This document shows positions 1-7,818 of a DNA stretch of 37,092 bases, piece after piece. This stretch comes from Paenibacillus sp. PastM-3. Lineage in GTDB: Bacteria > Bacillota > Bacilli > Paenibacillales > Paenibacillaceae. Under the pieces are notes generated by a model that worked only from the letters and a program-made list of their open reading frames with translations, was not told the origin of the DNA and searched no databases. The stretch is from NCBI RefSeq assembly GCF_029893965.1, contig NZ_JARXXP010000041.1, positions 1-37,092 of the forward strand, given 5' to 3'. Position 1 is the first letter of the stretch; each line of letters begins with the position of its first letter. A program made the position numbers and the translations under genes.

Positions 1-422
1 TGCTGCCGTTCATTGTATTCATAGCTGAAAGAAGTTCCCGCACGATCTGTCCGATTCTGTACTAGACCCATATTATTATAAGTAATGTTCTCCGGGGCAC
101 CCGAGGCATCTTTCTTTTGGGTGAGCAGCCCGAGCTCATTGTAGCTTTTTTCGTTTAGAGTCTGCGGTTGGCCTCCTGGCGCCTGAATGGTAGCTTTGGT
201 AATTTGTCCATTGCCATCATAGGTGTAGCTCGTTGTCTGATTGAGAGCATCTTTTACTGTGGTCAGCCGGTTCAACACATCATACCGGTAAGTCGTGGTT
301 ACCCCTTCATCATTTGCATGCTTTTCAGGATCGGTATAGGAAGTAACATTTCCCACAAGATCATAAGTGTATTTCTCTGAGATCGGCAATGGTTCTATTA
401 ATTTGATTCCCTTCTTTCTTTT
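1..422 (-). pseudogene. RHS/YD-repeat protein fragment, N-terminally truncated, runs off the left edge
   Basis: An open frame on the minus strand encodes consecutive YD repeats, for example YTYDLVGNVTSYTDP, YRYDVLNRLTTVKDA and YTYDGNGQITKA, the signature of RHS/WapA shell proteins. It opens right after a TAA (425-423), only a few bases past the stop of the upstream gene (432). I see no ribosome binding site and no ATG until far into the repeats. It is therefore a core fragment lacking the secretion and N-terminal parts. In polymorphic-toxin loci such orphan fragments usually carry a toxin C-terminus, which here would lie left of the window. The RHS identity is clear; whether it is expressed or dead is not known. 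Confidence 0.82.
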
Positions 423-431
423 TTACAAATT

Positions 432-974
432 TTATCTTGTTAAACCTAATTCGACCGCTAGAACTCTATTATTTTTATCAAAATAATATTCTACCCACTG
501 CTCATCGTTAGAGCCCCCGTCCCGGAAACCGCTTGAATCTTCTTCAACGATTTTAAATATAGATTTGCGGTAGGCCTTTTCCACTTCCTCCCTTGTAGAC
601 CCAACACCAATGTTTTGTTTACCAAATAGGTATGTATCAGTAGTGATTTTAACATTTGTAGCTGCTGGAGAAACACTGTACTCATAGTTGCCATCCCTAT
701 CCTGAACCAATGAGTTATTTATTTCATACCTGAAGACAAGGCACGGATATATATATTTCACATAATGATCATGTTCATCATTTTTTGCTGGTTCTCCCAA
801 TTCTTTGATCATCGTTTCGTATTTATATTCATACTGATACTTTTTATAGCTTAACCCTAGCTTTGTGAAGTAATCGGGTTCATAAATAGAATTATCTTCG
901 TCCGTATGAGTCATGATCACTCCTGCAAGTATGGTAATCATTACAGCACTTAATATAATCCATATTTTTTTCAC
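432..974 (-). CDS. Membrane-anchored hypothetical protein, possible immunity protein
   Basis: This encodes a 180-residue protein starting at GTG, with a TGGAGG ribosome binding site 7 bases upstream. Residues 4-21 form one hydrophobic N-terminal segment (signal anchor, with no lipobox cysteine), so the rest should lie outside the membrane. A C-terminal stretch GVGSTREEVEKAYRK resembles the helix-turn motif of small SmpA/OmlA-like envelope proteins, but I cannot assign a family. It is the last gene of the leftward run and ends about 10 bases before the RHS fragment, the usual place of an immunity gene. The immunity role is inferred from position only. Confidence 0.6.
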   Translation of the reverse strand: MKKIWIILSAVMITILAGVIMTHTDEDNSIYEPDYFTKLGLSYKKYQYEYKYETMIKELGEPAKNDEHDHYVKYIYPCLVFRYEINNSLVQDRDGNYEYSVSPAATNVKITTDTYLFGKQNIGVGSTREEVEKAYRKSIFKIVEEDSSGFRDGGSNDEQWVEYYFDKNNRVLAVELGLTR

Positions 975-1052
975 AAGTTACCTCCAGAAAATAAATTCTT
1001 TAATGATTATGTGTAATCCCATTTGTTTTGCTGAATAATGTTACATCAGCTC

Positions 1053-1403
1053 CTAGCCTATAATTTCAAATGCAATCTGACTGCAATATAGACTAAAAAT
1101 ATCATTTTCATATTCAACCACCTTGAATCTTATATCCTCAAGCTGGTCTTTAGAAATATCAGTTATATCAAGATATAACCAGCATATTAATCCCGTTAGC
1201 TGCCCTACTTCCAGATCCTTCACCCCCGTAAAAGTTATCAATAATTGTTCATCGTAATCCAAAGTTGACGGGGCTAGAGTAATTTGCAGAGACGTCTGGA
1301 ATCCTTCTATTTCTGTACCACGTGATAAATTAAATGAAGTTAAATAACCAAAGTTCCTTTTGGCTTGATCAAAATCGGATATGAGATCTTTGTATTTGTT
1401 CAT
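1053..1403 (-). CDS. Small hypothetical cytosolic protein, possible immunity protein
   Basis: A 116-residue acidic protein with no signal peptide or membrane segment; ATG start preceded by GTGAGGC at normal spacing. The composition (many D, E, Y, L and alternating hydrophobic strands such as LLITFTGV and SLQITLAP) fits a small alpha/beta immunity-type fold. I recognise no family. It lies in a run of similarly sized unrelated genes on the same strand, 23 bases from the upstream gene, which suggests co-transcription. Function is inferred only from the RHS context. Confidence 0.55.
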   Translation of the reverse strand: MNKYKDLISDFDQAKRNFGYLTSFNLSRGTEIEGFQTSLQITLAPSTLDYDEQLLITFTGVKDLEVGQLTGLICWLYLDITDISKDQLEDIRFKVVEYENDIFSLYCSQIAFEIIG

Positions 1404-1426
1404 GTTTGAGCCTCACTTTTTTCTTT

Positions 1427-1903
1427 TTAAATATGAATCCCGTATTTCAAATACTGTGCTTTAATCATGTCATTATACATTTCCTCTGTCAGCACCTTAA
1501 CCCCCTGATCCAGAAACGGCTTTATGCTTGTCCCCAGTAGCTCCTGAAAATCCCCCTCAATATTCTCAGTAACCATTAATTCAATAGTCTCTGGGCTTTC
1601 AACTACACTAAGCTTGAATTTCCATGAGTCCATATCTTCCTTTTGGGTCAGAACAACTGCTTCAATTAGAAAATCGCAGCCATTCTTTATTGCATCCTGA
1701 ACACTTTCCGGGCGAAACCACTCTTGTTTGTATTTCCCTGTAAATTTTTCTATGGTGTTCGAATACCCCGGATCGGATTCATAAACGTTGTATTCAAAAT
1801 AAAGAAACTCATCTTTACCAGCAAAAGCAAATATGAGCTCCATCAAAAAACTCAAACTATCTTTTGACTCAGGAATGATATTACACAGATAATGAACGTT
1901 CAT
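1427..1903 (-). CDS. Hypothetical acidic protein, possible immunity protein
   Basis: A 158-residue soluble protein starting at ATG with AGGGGA just upstream. It has no signal peptide or membrane segment. The N-terminus (MNVHYLCNIIPESKDSLSFL) and mixed alpha/beta pattern match nothing I can name. It sits 27 bases after the upstream gene and 23 before the next, so it is probably part of one leftward transcript. The strongly acidic composition is common among immunity proteins that neutralise basic nuclease toxins, but that link is inference. Confidence 0.55.
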   Translation of the reverse strand: MNVHYLCNIIPESKDSLSFLMELIFAFAGKDEFLYFEYNVYESDPGYSNTIEKFTGKYKQEWFRPESVQDAIKNGCDFLIEAVVLTQKEDMDSWKFKLSVVESPETIELMVTENIEGDFQELLGTSIKPFLDQGVKVLTEEMYNDMIKAQYLKYGIHI

Positions 1904-1930
1904 TAGCCCATTCCCCTTCGTACTAATATT

Positions 1931-2581
1931 TCACATATAATCAAGCGCCAACGCTTGGCACGCAAAACCTAACCGACTCATACATTCAATCAGTTCTATA
2001 ATAAAATAATCAGTAGCAATCTGACTGTTTCTGAAGGTTAGCGCATAACCGTATTTTTCACGGGAATAATAAACTACCCCTTGTTCATATAGAAATTCAG
2101 CTAATAATCCCCCTGTTGTTCCCAGCAAAAATAATGTTAAATCCTCTTCACTTGGATGCGCCTTATATGTATGTATAAAATGTATTATGTTATGAAAACA
2201 GTCTACTCTATATCCCTCATCATCAATTAGCTGATTGAACTTTTCATTAGAGATGCACGGATTGCCTAATACTTGTTCTGCATTCAGTTTATTTGTCAGC
2301 AGGGTGGTAATGTCAAAATAAATCTGATTATTTACAGAGATACTTTTATCAACATCCTCATCCCTGTAATCTTTGTTCATTAACTCAATTAAAGTAAAAT
2401 TCCATAGTTTGATAGCAAAGGTATGTCTGATTCCATTTGTCTCAATCATCAGCTTTAATTGCTGGTCGAGAAATTCTATATTGATTTCCTTTGACGGTCT
2501 ATCTGCAAAAAAAGTGTTCTTCTCGTCCGCTATCTTATACCTTGGGAGTTCACTCTCAAATTTGATGTCATGGATGTTCAT
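1931..2581 (-). CDS. Hypothetical protein in the immunity-like gene cluster
   Basis: A 216-residue soluble protein with a GGGGAA ribosome binding site 7 bases before the ATG. No signal peptide. A hydrophobic helix near residues 150-170 (LTLFLLGTTGGLLAEFLYEQG) is probably a buried helix rather than a membrane span. No family recognised. It is the largest member of the small-gene array and shares its AT-rich base use. Its placement among unrelated small genes upstream of an RHS fragment is the only functional hint. Confidence 0.55.
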   Translation of the reverse strand: MNIHDIKFESELPRYKIADEKNTFFADRPSKEINIEFLDQQLKLMIETNGIRHTFAIKLWNFTLIELMNKDYRDEDVDKSISVNNQIYFDITTLLTNKLNAEQVLGNPCISNEKFNQLIDDEGYRVDCFHNIIHFIHTYKAHPSEEDLTLFLLGTTGGLLAEFLYEQGVVYYSREKYGYALTFRNSQIATDYFIIELIECMSRLGFACQALALDYM

Positions 2582-2661
2582 TTGTAATTCCCCATAAGAA
2601 TTAATTTTTTTACCTTCTAATATAATTTGACGAATTATGTATCTGTAACTAAAGCAAATTT

Positions 2662-3117
2662 TTAACCTGTCTGTTCACACTGTACCCGCTCAACCTGTAA
2701 CCCTGCATTCTTAAAAACCGGCAATATTCTTTCCAGGTACCAGCTAAAATCAGTCATATCTATATCACCCTGAATTTCGATACTCTTTCTGGCTATCGAC
2801 AGACTGAATCCGATCTGATTCGTGTTAAACATCAGCATATCGCATCCGATTTCCAAATCCCTCCGTAACAGCTGGATACCCACGATTTCTCGTAGTGTCT
2901 GTTTCATTTCGATAATATTCAAGATGTGGGCGCTATCCATGGCTTCACTCTGCCAGTTAAAACAGTCTCCATCTCCCAAAGGCAGAAATGTGACTTCTCC
3001 GTTACGGTCGACGTAATCCCAGCCTTCTTTTGTAAACTGCCGGATTAAGCCCATGACTGTTAAATTGGCGCTACTGTGTTCACTTAAATAAATATCAATC
3101 CCTGCGGATATGGACAT
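2662..3117 (-). CDS. Hypothetical protein, possible immunity protein
   Basis: A 151-residue soluble protein, ATG start. The nearest purine-rich box (GGGAG) is about 15 bases upstream, farther than ideal, so the true start may be slightly different. The pattern of amphipathic strands and helices (for example SWYLERILPVFKNAGLQVE at the C-terminus) suggests a compact alpha/beta domain. It is separated by 80 bases from the gene after it and 56 from the one before it. I cannot name a family. Confidence 0.5.
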   Translation of the reverse strand: MSISAGIDIYLSEHSSANLTVMGLIRQFTKEGWDYVDRNGEVTFLPLGDGDCFNWQSEAMDSAHILNIIEMKQTLREIVGIQLLRRDLEIGCDMLMFNTNQIGFSLSIARKSIEIQGDIDMTDFSWYLERILPVFKNAGLQVERVQCEQTG

Positions 3118-3173
3118 GGTTTTCCAATTGATCTCCCTTCATAAAAACTTCTCTAAACCCCTGGCACAGGGCA

Positions 3174-3695
3174 TCATCCCCAGTTAGTCATCCTCATCCA
3201 CATTGAACGCACTACTTTTTTCAAGTCAAAATCATAAATGTTAAGATATTTGGGCGACATGAGGTATTTAAAAAAGGATCCTTCTCTTCTGATCGGATAG
3301 ATTATTTCCCAATTATCTACATTTAGGCGGGCTCTCAAAAAATATGTTTCCTCATCCTTTTCGAACCGATCAACTTTACCTGTTAATAGAAACAAGTTGT
3401 CTATATCAAAACTCTCGAACTCTCTTTTAGATAAATAATTGGTTGGACTATTGCCTGATGCGTACACCTCAAGTGTCTCATCCAAGTGTGGATTAAAGTG
3501 TGATCCTGCATACCACTCAGTATTTGTAGCGACTTTTGACTTATAGTCGGCAACACAAATATAACTGCCGGCATCCAAGTTTTGCAGCGCTTCATCCAGT
3601 CCAACAGCAAATTTGACCGGAATCATTAGAAGTAAAACTAAAATAAGTGGAGTTGCACCCAAAACCACTGCATAGGTAATCACTATTTTCTTCAA
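3174..3695 (-). CDS. Hypothetical protein with N-terminal membrane anchor
   Basis: A 173-residue protein starting at TTG, supported by an excellent AAAAGGAGG box 6 bases upstream. Residues 5-30 form one hydrophobic segment, followed by an exported domain with many aromatic residues (WYAGSHFNPHLDETLEVYASG, NWEIIYPIRREGSFFKYL). No catalytic motif seen. Membrane-anchored immunity-type proteins occur next to toxins that act on the envelope, but this is only contextual. It lies 36 bases after the frameshifted membrane gene upstream. Confidence 0.55.
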   Translation of the reverse strand: MKKIVITYAVVLGATPLILVLLLMIPVKFAVGLDEALQNLDAGSYICVADYKSKVATNTEWYAGSHFNPHLDETLEVYASGNSPTNYLSKREFESFDIDNLFLLTGKVDRFEKDEETYFLRARLNVDNWEIIYPIRREGSFFKYLMSPKYLNIYDFDLKKVVRSMWMRMTNWG

Positions 3696-3731
3696 TCAAA
3701 TCCTCCTTTTACTCAAACACACTCCTACCCA

Positions 3732-4162
3732 TCATCCTGTATAAGCCCTGTCTTTTTTCCAACGAAGATATGTAAGTGTACCTGCCAATAAACATGCTAT
3801 CGGGACGCCAAAGAATAGAGAATTAGATACTAGTGCTGATAAGAGTGGGGCATCTCCCTGCAAATTAAAGATCACCTGCTCCGACCCATAGGAATAAATG
3901 ATAAAAGAAAACAGAACAGCCAGGATGTACAGCAAAAGGCTCAAGGTACCCGGTTTGTTTTTCTTAACGGCTTCGTAAATGATTAAGACAATTCCACTAA
4001 AAATAGTAAGCTCATTTTGTGCTGAATTTTTATAATCTCATCAAAGACAAAAGTGGGAACCTCCCAACCTGGCCCCATTTGCGTAACAGAGAGTAATTTA
4101 AAAGATAATATCAGCAGAATTAGAATCCCGACATACCCGCACCGATAAATTATGGAATTCAT
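3732..4162 (-). pseudogene. Small multi-span membrane protein, interrupted by a frameshift
   Basis: The start is the ATG at 4162 (AAAGGAG 8 bases upstream). It reads MNSIIYRCGYVGILILLILS and continues for 59 residues to a stop near 3983. The remainder (GIVLIIYEAVKKNKPG, then two further hydrophobic segments, ending LRWKKDRAYTG at 3732) continues in another frame, open from just after a TGA near 4035. The downstream half has only a TTG candidate start without a ribosome binding site. Joined, the two halves give about 143 residues with four membrane segments. The shift must lie about 3983-4035, where an A-run (ATAAAAATT) and a T-run (CTATTTTTAG) occur. It could be a real mutation, a sequencing error or, less likely, recoding. 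Confidence 0.65.
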
Positions 4163-4257
4163 TTGTATGCTCCTTTTTATACCTTTACTTTTTGCTACAA
4201 ACATCATCAATATTATGTTCACCGAAAAATAACGCACATCAAAAACGCCTTGCCTCC

Positions 4258-4444
4258 AATTGCACAAAATACAATAGAATTTAATAGAATCACTATGATA
4301 AAACCGTTCTATTGCATTTTATACATCAGAATCCTGGAGTATTGGCTTTTTCGTCCCATTTCTCTGTAATCAATTGTACGAAATACAATAGAATGAGATT
4401 TAAGTCTACTTAGAGCTGATTCTGTTGTACAAAATACAACCACA
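4258..4444. repeat. Cluster of short palindromic repeats (ATTGTACRAAATACAAT type)
   Basis: Three direct copies at 4258-4280, 4372-4394 and 4423-4442 share ATTGYACRAAATACAAT, usually followed by AGAAT. An inverted copy at about 4303-4323 reads GTATAAAATGCAATAGAA on the minus strand. Each copy is itself an inverted repeat (ATTGTA, 5-base spacer, TACAAT). The first and the inverted copy could pair into a long hairpin. They fill most of the non-coding stretch 4163-4508, upstream of the first gene of the leftward small-gene cluster, so they may be regulator sites, or members of a dispersed intergenic repeat family. Confidence 0.6.
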
Positions 4445-4508
4445 CCCCTCAATCCTCATCCCTAGCTCCACATATTACCAATGTATCCAATACCGGCTTT
4501 TTACACAA

Positions 4509-4563
4509 CAAAAAACTGCGGACTCTCCATCCCAGTACAGGACAAAGCCATCCGCAGTTACTT
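4509..4563 (-). terminator. Rho-independent terminator of the ycnI operon
   Basis: On the minus strand AACTGCGGA (4559-4551) pairs with TCCGCAGTT (4522-4514), followed by TTTTTGTTG. It lies about 75 bases past the ycnI stop. Confidence 0.7.
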
Positions 4564-4633
4564 ATCTTTTCACCATTATTCCGTTGTTTTTCCCACTATC
4601 TTTTGACCGTCCCGCCAACTTTCCTAAACCGCC

Positions 4634-5290
4634 CTACTCCTTCTTCCCCCGCAGCAGCGCAACCGCCGACAGCAGGAAGGCCAGCAGCGAGATACCCAGG
4701 GTTATATACACCATTGGCGAGGTGCTTCCTGACTTTTCTGCGTTCTCCATAATCGCCTCATGCTCATCCATCGTCATTGAGCCGGAATGGCTCATGTCCA
4801 TTCCCCCGTGGGAATGGCTGTCGCTGCCGCCTGCGGCCTGGACGATCGCAGTAACGGAGTGCGGGCTTTCGCTGCCTTCTTCGCCGGACCACTGGACCAG
4901 ACTGCCGTCAGCATAGTGCTGGTAGGCATCCCAGGCGATATCGCCGGCGGTGTCAGGGTTCTTTGCTGTGAAGGTGAAGCGCTGGAACTGACCGGCCAGA
5001 ATGCCGTCCCCGGAAGCGATCCAGCTGATTTTGTTGCCTTCGACGGTTACTGTCCAGCCCGGTACAGCTTCATATTGCTTGAACTCGGCACCTTCCGGCA
5101 TGCGCAGGTCGATCTGCGTAGTGGCGACGTCTTTTTCAGATGGCACCTTCAGTGTATAGGTTTCCCAAGCGCCTGTGGTGGATTCAGCCGGTGATACAGT
5201 TACATGGGCGCTGGCCACAGCGGCGAACAGGGATAGTGCAGCTGCCATAGGGGCAGCAAGTGTCAATAGTTTACGAAGCAGTTTATTCAA
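4634..5290 (-). CDS. ycnI: YcnI-like copper-binding protein (DUF1775)
   Basis: This is a 218-residue exported protein. A signal peptide is cleaved after the ALSLFAAVASA region, which leaves a histidine (AHVTVSP) at the mature N-terminus, as in YcnI/DUF1775 proteins where it helps bind Cu(II). Residues 28-150 make the beta-sandwich domain; then comes a His/Met-rich linker (SHSHGGMDMSHSGSM) that could hold more metal, then a C-terminal membrane helix (MVYITLGISLLAFLLSAVALL) with a basic tail. The start is TTG with AGGGGG 7 bases upstream. It lies 40 bases after a response regulator and probably shares its transcript. In Bacillus the gene sits with ycnJ/ycnK; those are absent here. Confidence 0.88.
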   Translation of the reverse strand: MNKLLRKLLTLAAPMAAALSLFAAVASAHVTVSPAESTTGAWETYTLKVPSEKDVATTQIDLRMPEGAEFKQYEAVPGWTVTVEGNKISWIASGDGILAGQFQRFTFTAKNPDTAGDIAWDAYQHYADGSLVQWSGEEGSESPHSVTAIVQAAGGSDSHSHGGMDMSHSGSMTMDEHEAIMENAEKSGSTSPMVYITLGISLLAFLLSAVALLRGKKE

Positions 5291-5308
5291 ATTAGTTCCC
5301 CCTCAGTG

Positions 5309-5324
5309 GATGATATGTATCATC
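5309..5324. promoter_or_regulatory. Palindrome upstream of ycnI
   Basis: GATGATAtgTATCATC is a perfect 7-base inverted repeat with a 2-base centre, between the response regulator stop (5331) and the ycnI ribosome binding site. It could be an operator or a small mRNA hairpin. It does not match the CsoR or CopY operators I know. Confidence 0.4.
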
Positions 5325-5330
5325 TGATAT

Positions 5331-5996
5331 TTATCTTCTCCGCGGAAAATCCCGCTCCCTCGGCGCCAGTCCCTGCTCCAGGGCATAACGGGTCAGCTGC
5401 GTGCGGTTCTGAAGCTGCAGCTTCTGCAAAATGTTCTTAAGATGGTTTTTGACCGTGTGCTCGGAAATCCCGAGGGTGGCTGCAATCTCCTTATTTGTGG
5501 AGCCGGAGGATACACAGCCCAGTATTTCCTTCTCGCGTGCCGTTAATGCTTCCCGTTCCTCTTTGACCGAGGTTACCGCAAACTCCTTCAGAATCTGAAA
5601 AGCCAGTTCCCGGCTCAGCGGAACCTCCTCGCTGACAATCGCCAGCAAATATTCGATCCAGGTTGACGGGGCCAGATTCTTTAGCAAGTACCCCTGTGCA
5701 CCCTGCTTCAGCGCCTCGAATAAATAGGAGATTTCATCCGAGACGGTGACGATGACGATCCGCACATACGGATACTCCAGCTTAATCCGCCGGGTTGTTT
5801 CCAGCCCGTCCATGCCCGGCATCTCGATGTCAATCAGGATCAGGTCGGGCATCCATTGTCCGGTCATAACAATCGCCTCGGCTCCGCTGCCCACTGCCCC
5901 GATCACTTCAAAACGTTCATCCAGCGATACAATCTCGGTCATGGCCTCACGCGCATGCGCATGGTCATCGACGATCATCACCCGGCAGCGGTTCAT
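5331..5996 (-). CDS. NarL/LuxR-family response regulator
   Basis: This is a 221-residue regulator: an N-terminal receiver with acidic residues D10/D11, a phospho-acceptor Asp at about 56 (LILIDIEMPG) and a Lys in GYLLKNL. A LuxR-type helix-turn-helix follows at about 150-205 (LTAREKEILGCVSSGSTNKEIA, SEHTVKNHL). It should bind DNA as a dimer when phosphorylated by the adjacent kinase. Its start overlaps the 3' end of the kinase gene by 32 bases, so the two are translationally coupled. It is followed at 40 bases by ycnI, an unusual partner that suggests metal or envelope sensing. The target genes are not visible. Confidence 0.88.
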   Translation of the reverse strand: MNRCRVMIVDDHAHAREAMTEIVSLDERFEVIGAVGSGAEAIVMTGQWMPDLILIDIEMPGMDGLETTRRIKLEYPYVRIVIVTVSDEISYLFEALKQGAQGYLLKNLAPSTWIEYLLAIVSEEVPLSRELAFQILKEFAVTSVKEEREALTAREKEILGCVSSGSTNKEIAATLGISEHTVKNHLKNILQKLQLQNRTQLTRYALEQGLAPRERDFPRRR

Positions 5997-6891
5997 CTGC
6001 GGCTCCTCCCTTCACAATTTCGACTGTCGTTCCGTCAGGCCCTGATGCAAGGACAAGCTGCCAGCCCATGCTGGCGGCGCGTTCTCTCATAATCTGCAAA
6101 CCATAGCTTCCATTCACCTGAAAAGGGTCCTCATGCACCATACCGGCACCGTTATCAGCTACGCTCACCTTCCAGCAGTGCTCATCGCCCGCACCTGTAA
6201 TGACAACCCGGCCGGCACGCGTATGCTTGCGCACATTAATAATCGCTTCACGGATGCAGGACAGCAGCTCGGCCTGTTCCTTGCTCGACAATGCATCCTC
6301 CTGCAGCTGCCAGTCCAGTGCAACGTCAATCATTACCTCACCTGCAATTCTGCCCAGCTGCTCCTGCACCGAACGTTCCAGTGAATAATCCGCACTGCCC
6401 GAGACCGGCACCTTCAGACTGGCAATCGCCTGGCGAACATAGCGGTTGACCTCATGCACTGTTTTTTTCAGCTGTTCTACATTCTCTGCGCTGACCGCGC
6501 CCTTCTTCTGATTCTGCTCCAGCCGGTCAATCCGCACAGATAACAGAAACAAAGATTGCGCCATCCCGTCATGCAGTTCCTTGGCCAGCCCTTCACGGGC
6601 CTCCATTGCCGAGGTTGCTGCCCGCTTCTGCTCCAGCTCCAGCTGATTGCGCTCCATAATCCGGAACAGCGGCAGCAGCAGAATAATGCTGAACACAAAT
6701 ACAAGCACCGGCGTTAAATAATTGCCCATATCCATGGAAATGTACGGCATCAGAAACTGGTGGCGCACGAACTCCCAGATCCCGACCATTAATGTGGGAA
6801 TCAGCAGAATCAGCAGCTTAATTGTCGTATACGTTGCCGTCCCCTCCCCAAATCCTGAGTCTAATCTATCACTGTCAGCCGGTCGCGGCAT
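5965..6891 (-). CDS. HPK7/NarX-type sensor histidine kinase
   Basis: A 308-residue kinase. Two membrane segments lie at about 24-42 and 60-77 with only a short loop between them, so the stimulus is probably sensed in or at the membrane. The dimerisation/phospho-acceptor helix carries ELHDGMAQSL (His about 107), followed by an HATPase domain with REAIINVRKH (N box), DNGAG and GSYGLQIMRERA (G boxes). It phosphorylates the overlapping NarL-type regulator. The ATG at 6891 has only a weak AAAGAG box; a GGGGAGGGG stretch lies just inside the gene but has no good start after it, so the exact start is uncertain. Confidence 0.87.
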   Translation of the reverse strand: MPRPADSDRLDSGFGEGTATYTTIKLLILLIPTLMVGIWEFVRHQFLMPYISMDMGNYLTPVLVFVFSIILLLPLFRIMERNQLELEQKRAATSAMEAREGLAKELHDGMAQSLFLLSVRIDRLEQNQKKGAVSAENVEQLKKTVHEVNRYVRQAIASLKVPVSGSADYSLERSVQEQLGRIAGEVMIDVALDWQLQEDALSSKEQAELLSCIREAIINVRKHTRAGRVVITGAGDEHCWKVSVADNGAGMVHEDPFQVNGSYGLQIMRERAASMGWQLVLASGPDGTTVEIVKGGAADEPLPGDDRR

Positions 6892-7076
6892 GACTCTTTC
6901 GGGCTATACCTTCACATTAAATGTTACAAAATTAAGTATTTTAAATATTATCAGATGCTCACCACAAAATACCCGGCTGCCTGATAATCCAGCATGTATT
7001 ATGTACAGCCTCCTCTATTATTCACGATTCCTGTTCGCGAAACAACTTCCGATAAGGTACACTAGGAGCAAAGCGC

Positions 7077-7082
7077 TATAAT
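7077..7082 (+). promoter_or_regulatory. Likely -10 element of the vanR promoter
   Basis: TATAAT at 7077-7082 lies 41 bases before the vanR ATG (7123), in the gap between the divergent two-component systems. No convincing -35 is seen at 17 bases, which would fit an activated (for example VanR-dependent) promoter. The rest of 6892-7076 is AT-rich with no other clear element. Confidence 0.45.
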
Positions 7083-7122
7083 TGCGCGTACCCAAGTTCA
7101 TTTGTACAGGAGCGAATACGAA

Positions 7123-7818
7123 ATGAAACGGATAACGATTCTTATCGCCGACGACGATGCCGACATTGCCGGACTGGTAGCTCTGCATCTGGAAAAAGAG
7201 GGCTATCACACCGTCAAGGTAACTGACGGCAAAGCCGCAGTCCAGGCTGTGCAGTCCCGCCATATTGACCTGGCGGTGCTTGACATTATGATGCCCGGCC
7301 TGGACGGGCATGAGGTGACCCGGCAGATCCGTGAGCATCATCAGCTGCCGATTATTTTTCTGAGCGCGAAGACCTCCGATCTCGACAAAATCACCGGGCT
7401 GGTCATCGGTGCCGATGATTATATGACCAAGCCGTTTAACCCGATGGAGCTGGTTGCCCGGGTGAACGCGCAGCTGCGCCGTTTTATGCAGCTTAACCAG
7501 CCGCAGGCGGAGCGTAAACCTGTGCTGGAATCCGGAGGGCTGGTCATTGACCCTGACCGCCGGACTGTGGAGCTGTTCGGTAACAACGTGGAGCTGACAC
7601 CAAAGGAATTTGACATCCTGTACCTGCTGGCCAGCTATCCCAAGAAGGTATTCAGCGCGGAGAATCTGTTTCAGCAGGTGTGGGGTGAGGCTTATTTTGA
7701 GAGCGGGAATACGGTTATGGTTCACATCCGCACCTTGCGTAAGAAGCTCGGTGAAGCGCAGGACAAGAATAAACTGATCAAAACCATATGGGGAGTAGGT
7801 TATACATTCAATGGCTAG
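7123..7818 (+). CDS. vanR: VanR-like OmpR-family response regulator
   Basis: A 231-residue OmpR/PhoB regulator. The receiver has DDD near the N-terminus, LAVLDIMMPGLDG (phospho-Asp) and a KPF motif; the stretch DKITGLVIGADDYMTKPFNP closely follows the VanR subfamily. The winged helix begins at ELTPKEFDILYLL and ends IWGVGYTFNG. I chose ATG 7123, with AGGAG about 10 bases upstream, over a TTG 21 bases earlier. It overlaps the kinase gene by 8 bases. Known VanR proteins activate vancomycin-resistance genes; here vanY and vanZ follow, but vanHAX is not in the window. Confidence 0.85.
   Translation: MKRITILIADDDADIAGLVALHLEKEGYHTVKVTDGKAAVQAVQSRHIDLAVLDIMMPGLDGHEVTRQIREHHQLPIIFLSAKTSDLDKITGLVIGADDYMTKPFNPMELVARVNAQLRRFMQLNQPQAERKPVLESGGLVIDPDRRTVELFGNNVELTPKEFDILYLLASYPKKVFSAENLFQQVWGEAYFESGNTVMVHIRTLRKKLGEAQDKNKLIKTIWGVGYTFNG

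Noticed and set aside
4258..4444. CRISPR array
   Set aside because: The repeats are only about 17-22 bases, irregularly spaced, include an inverted copy, and there are no cas genes.
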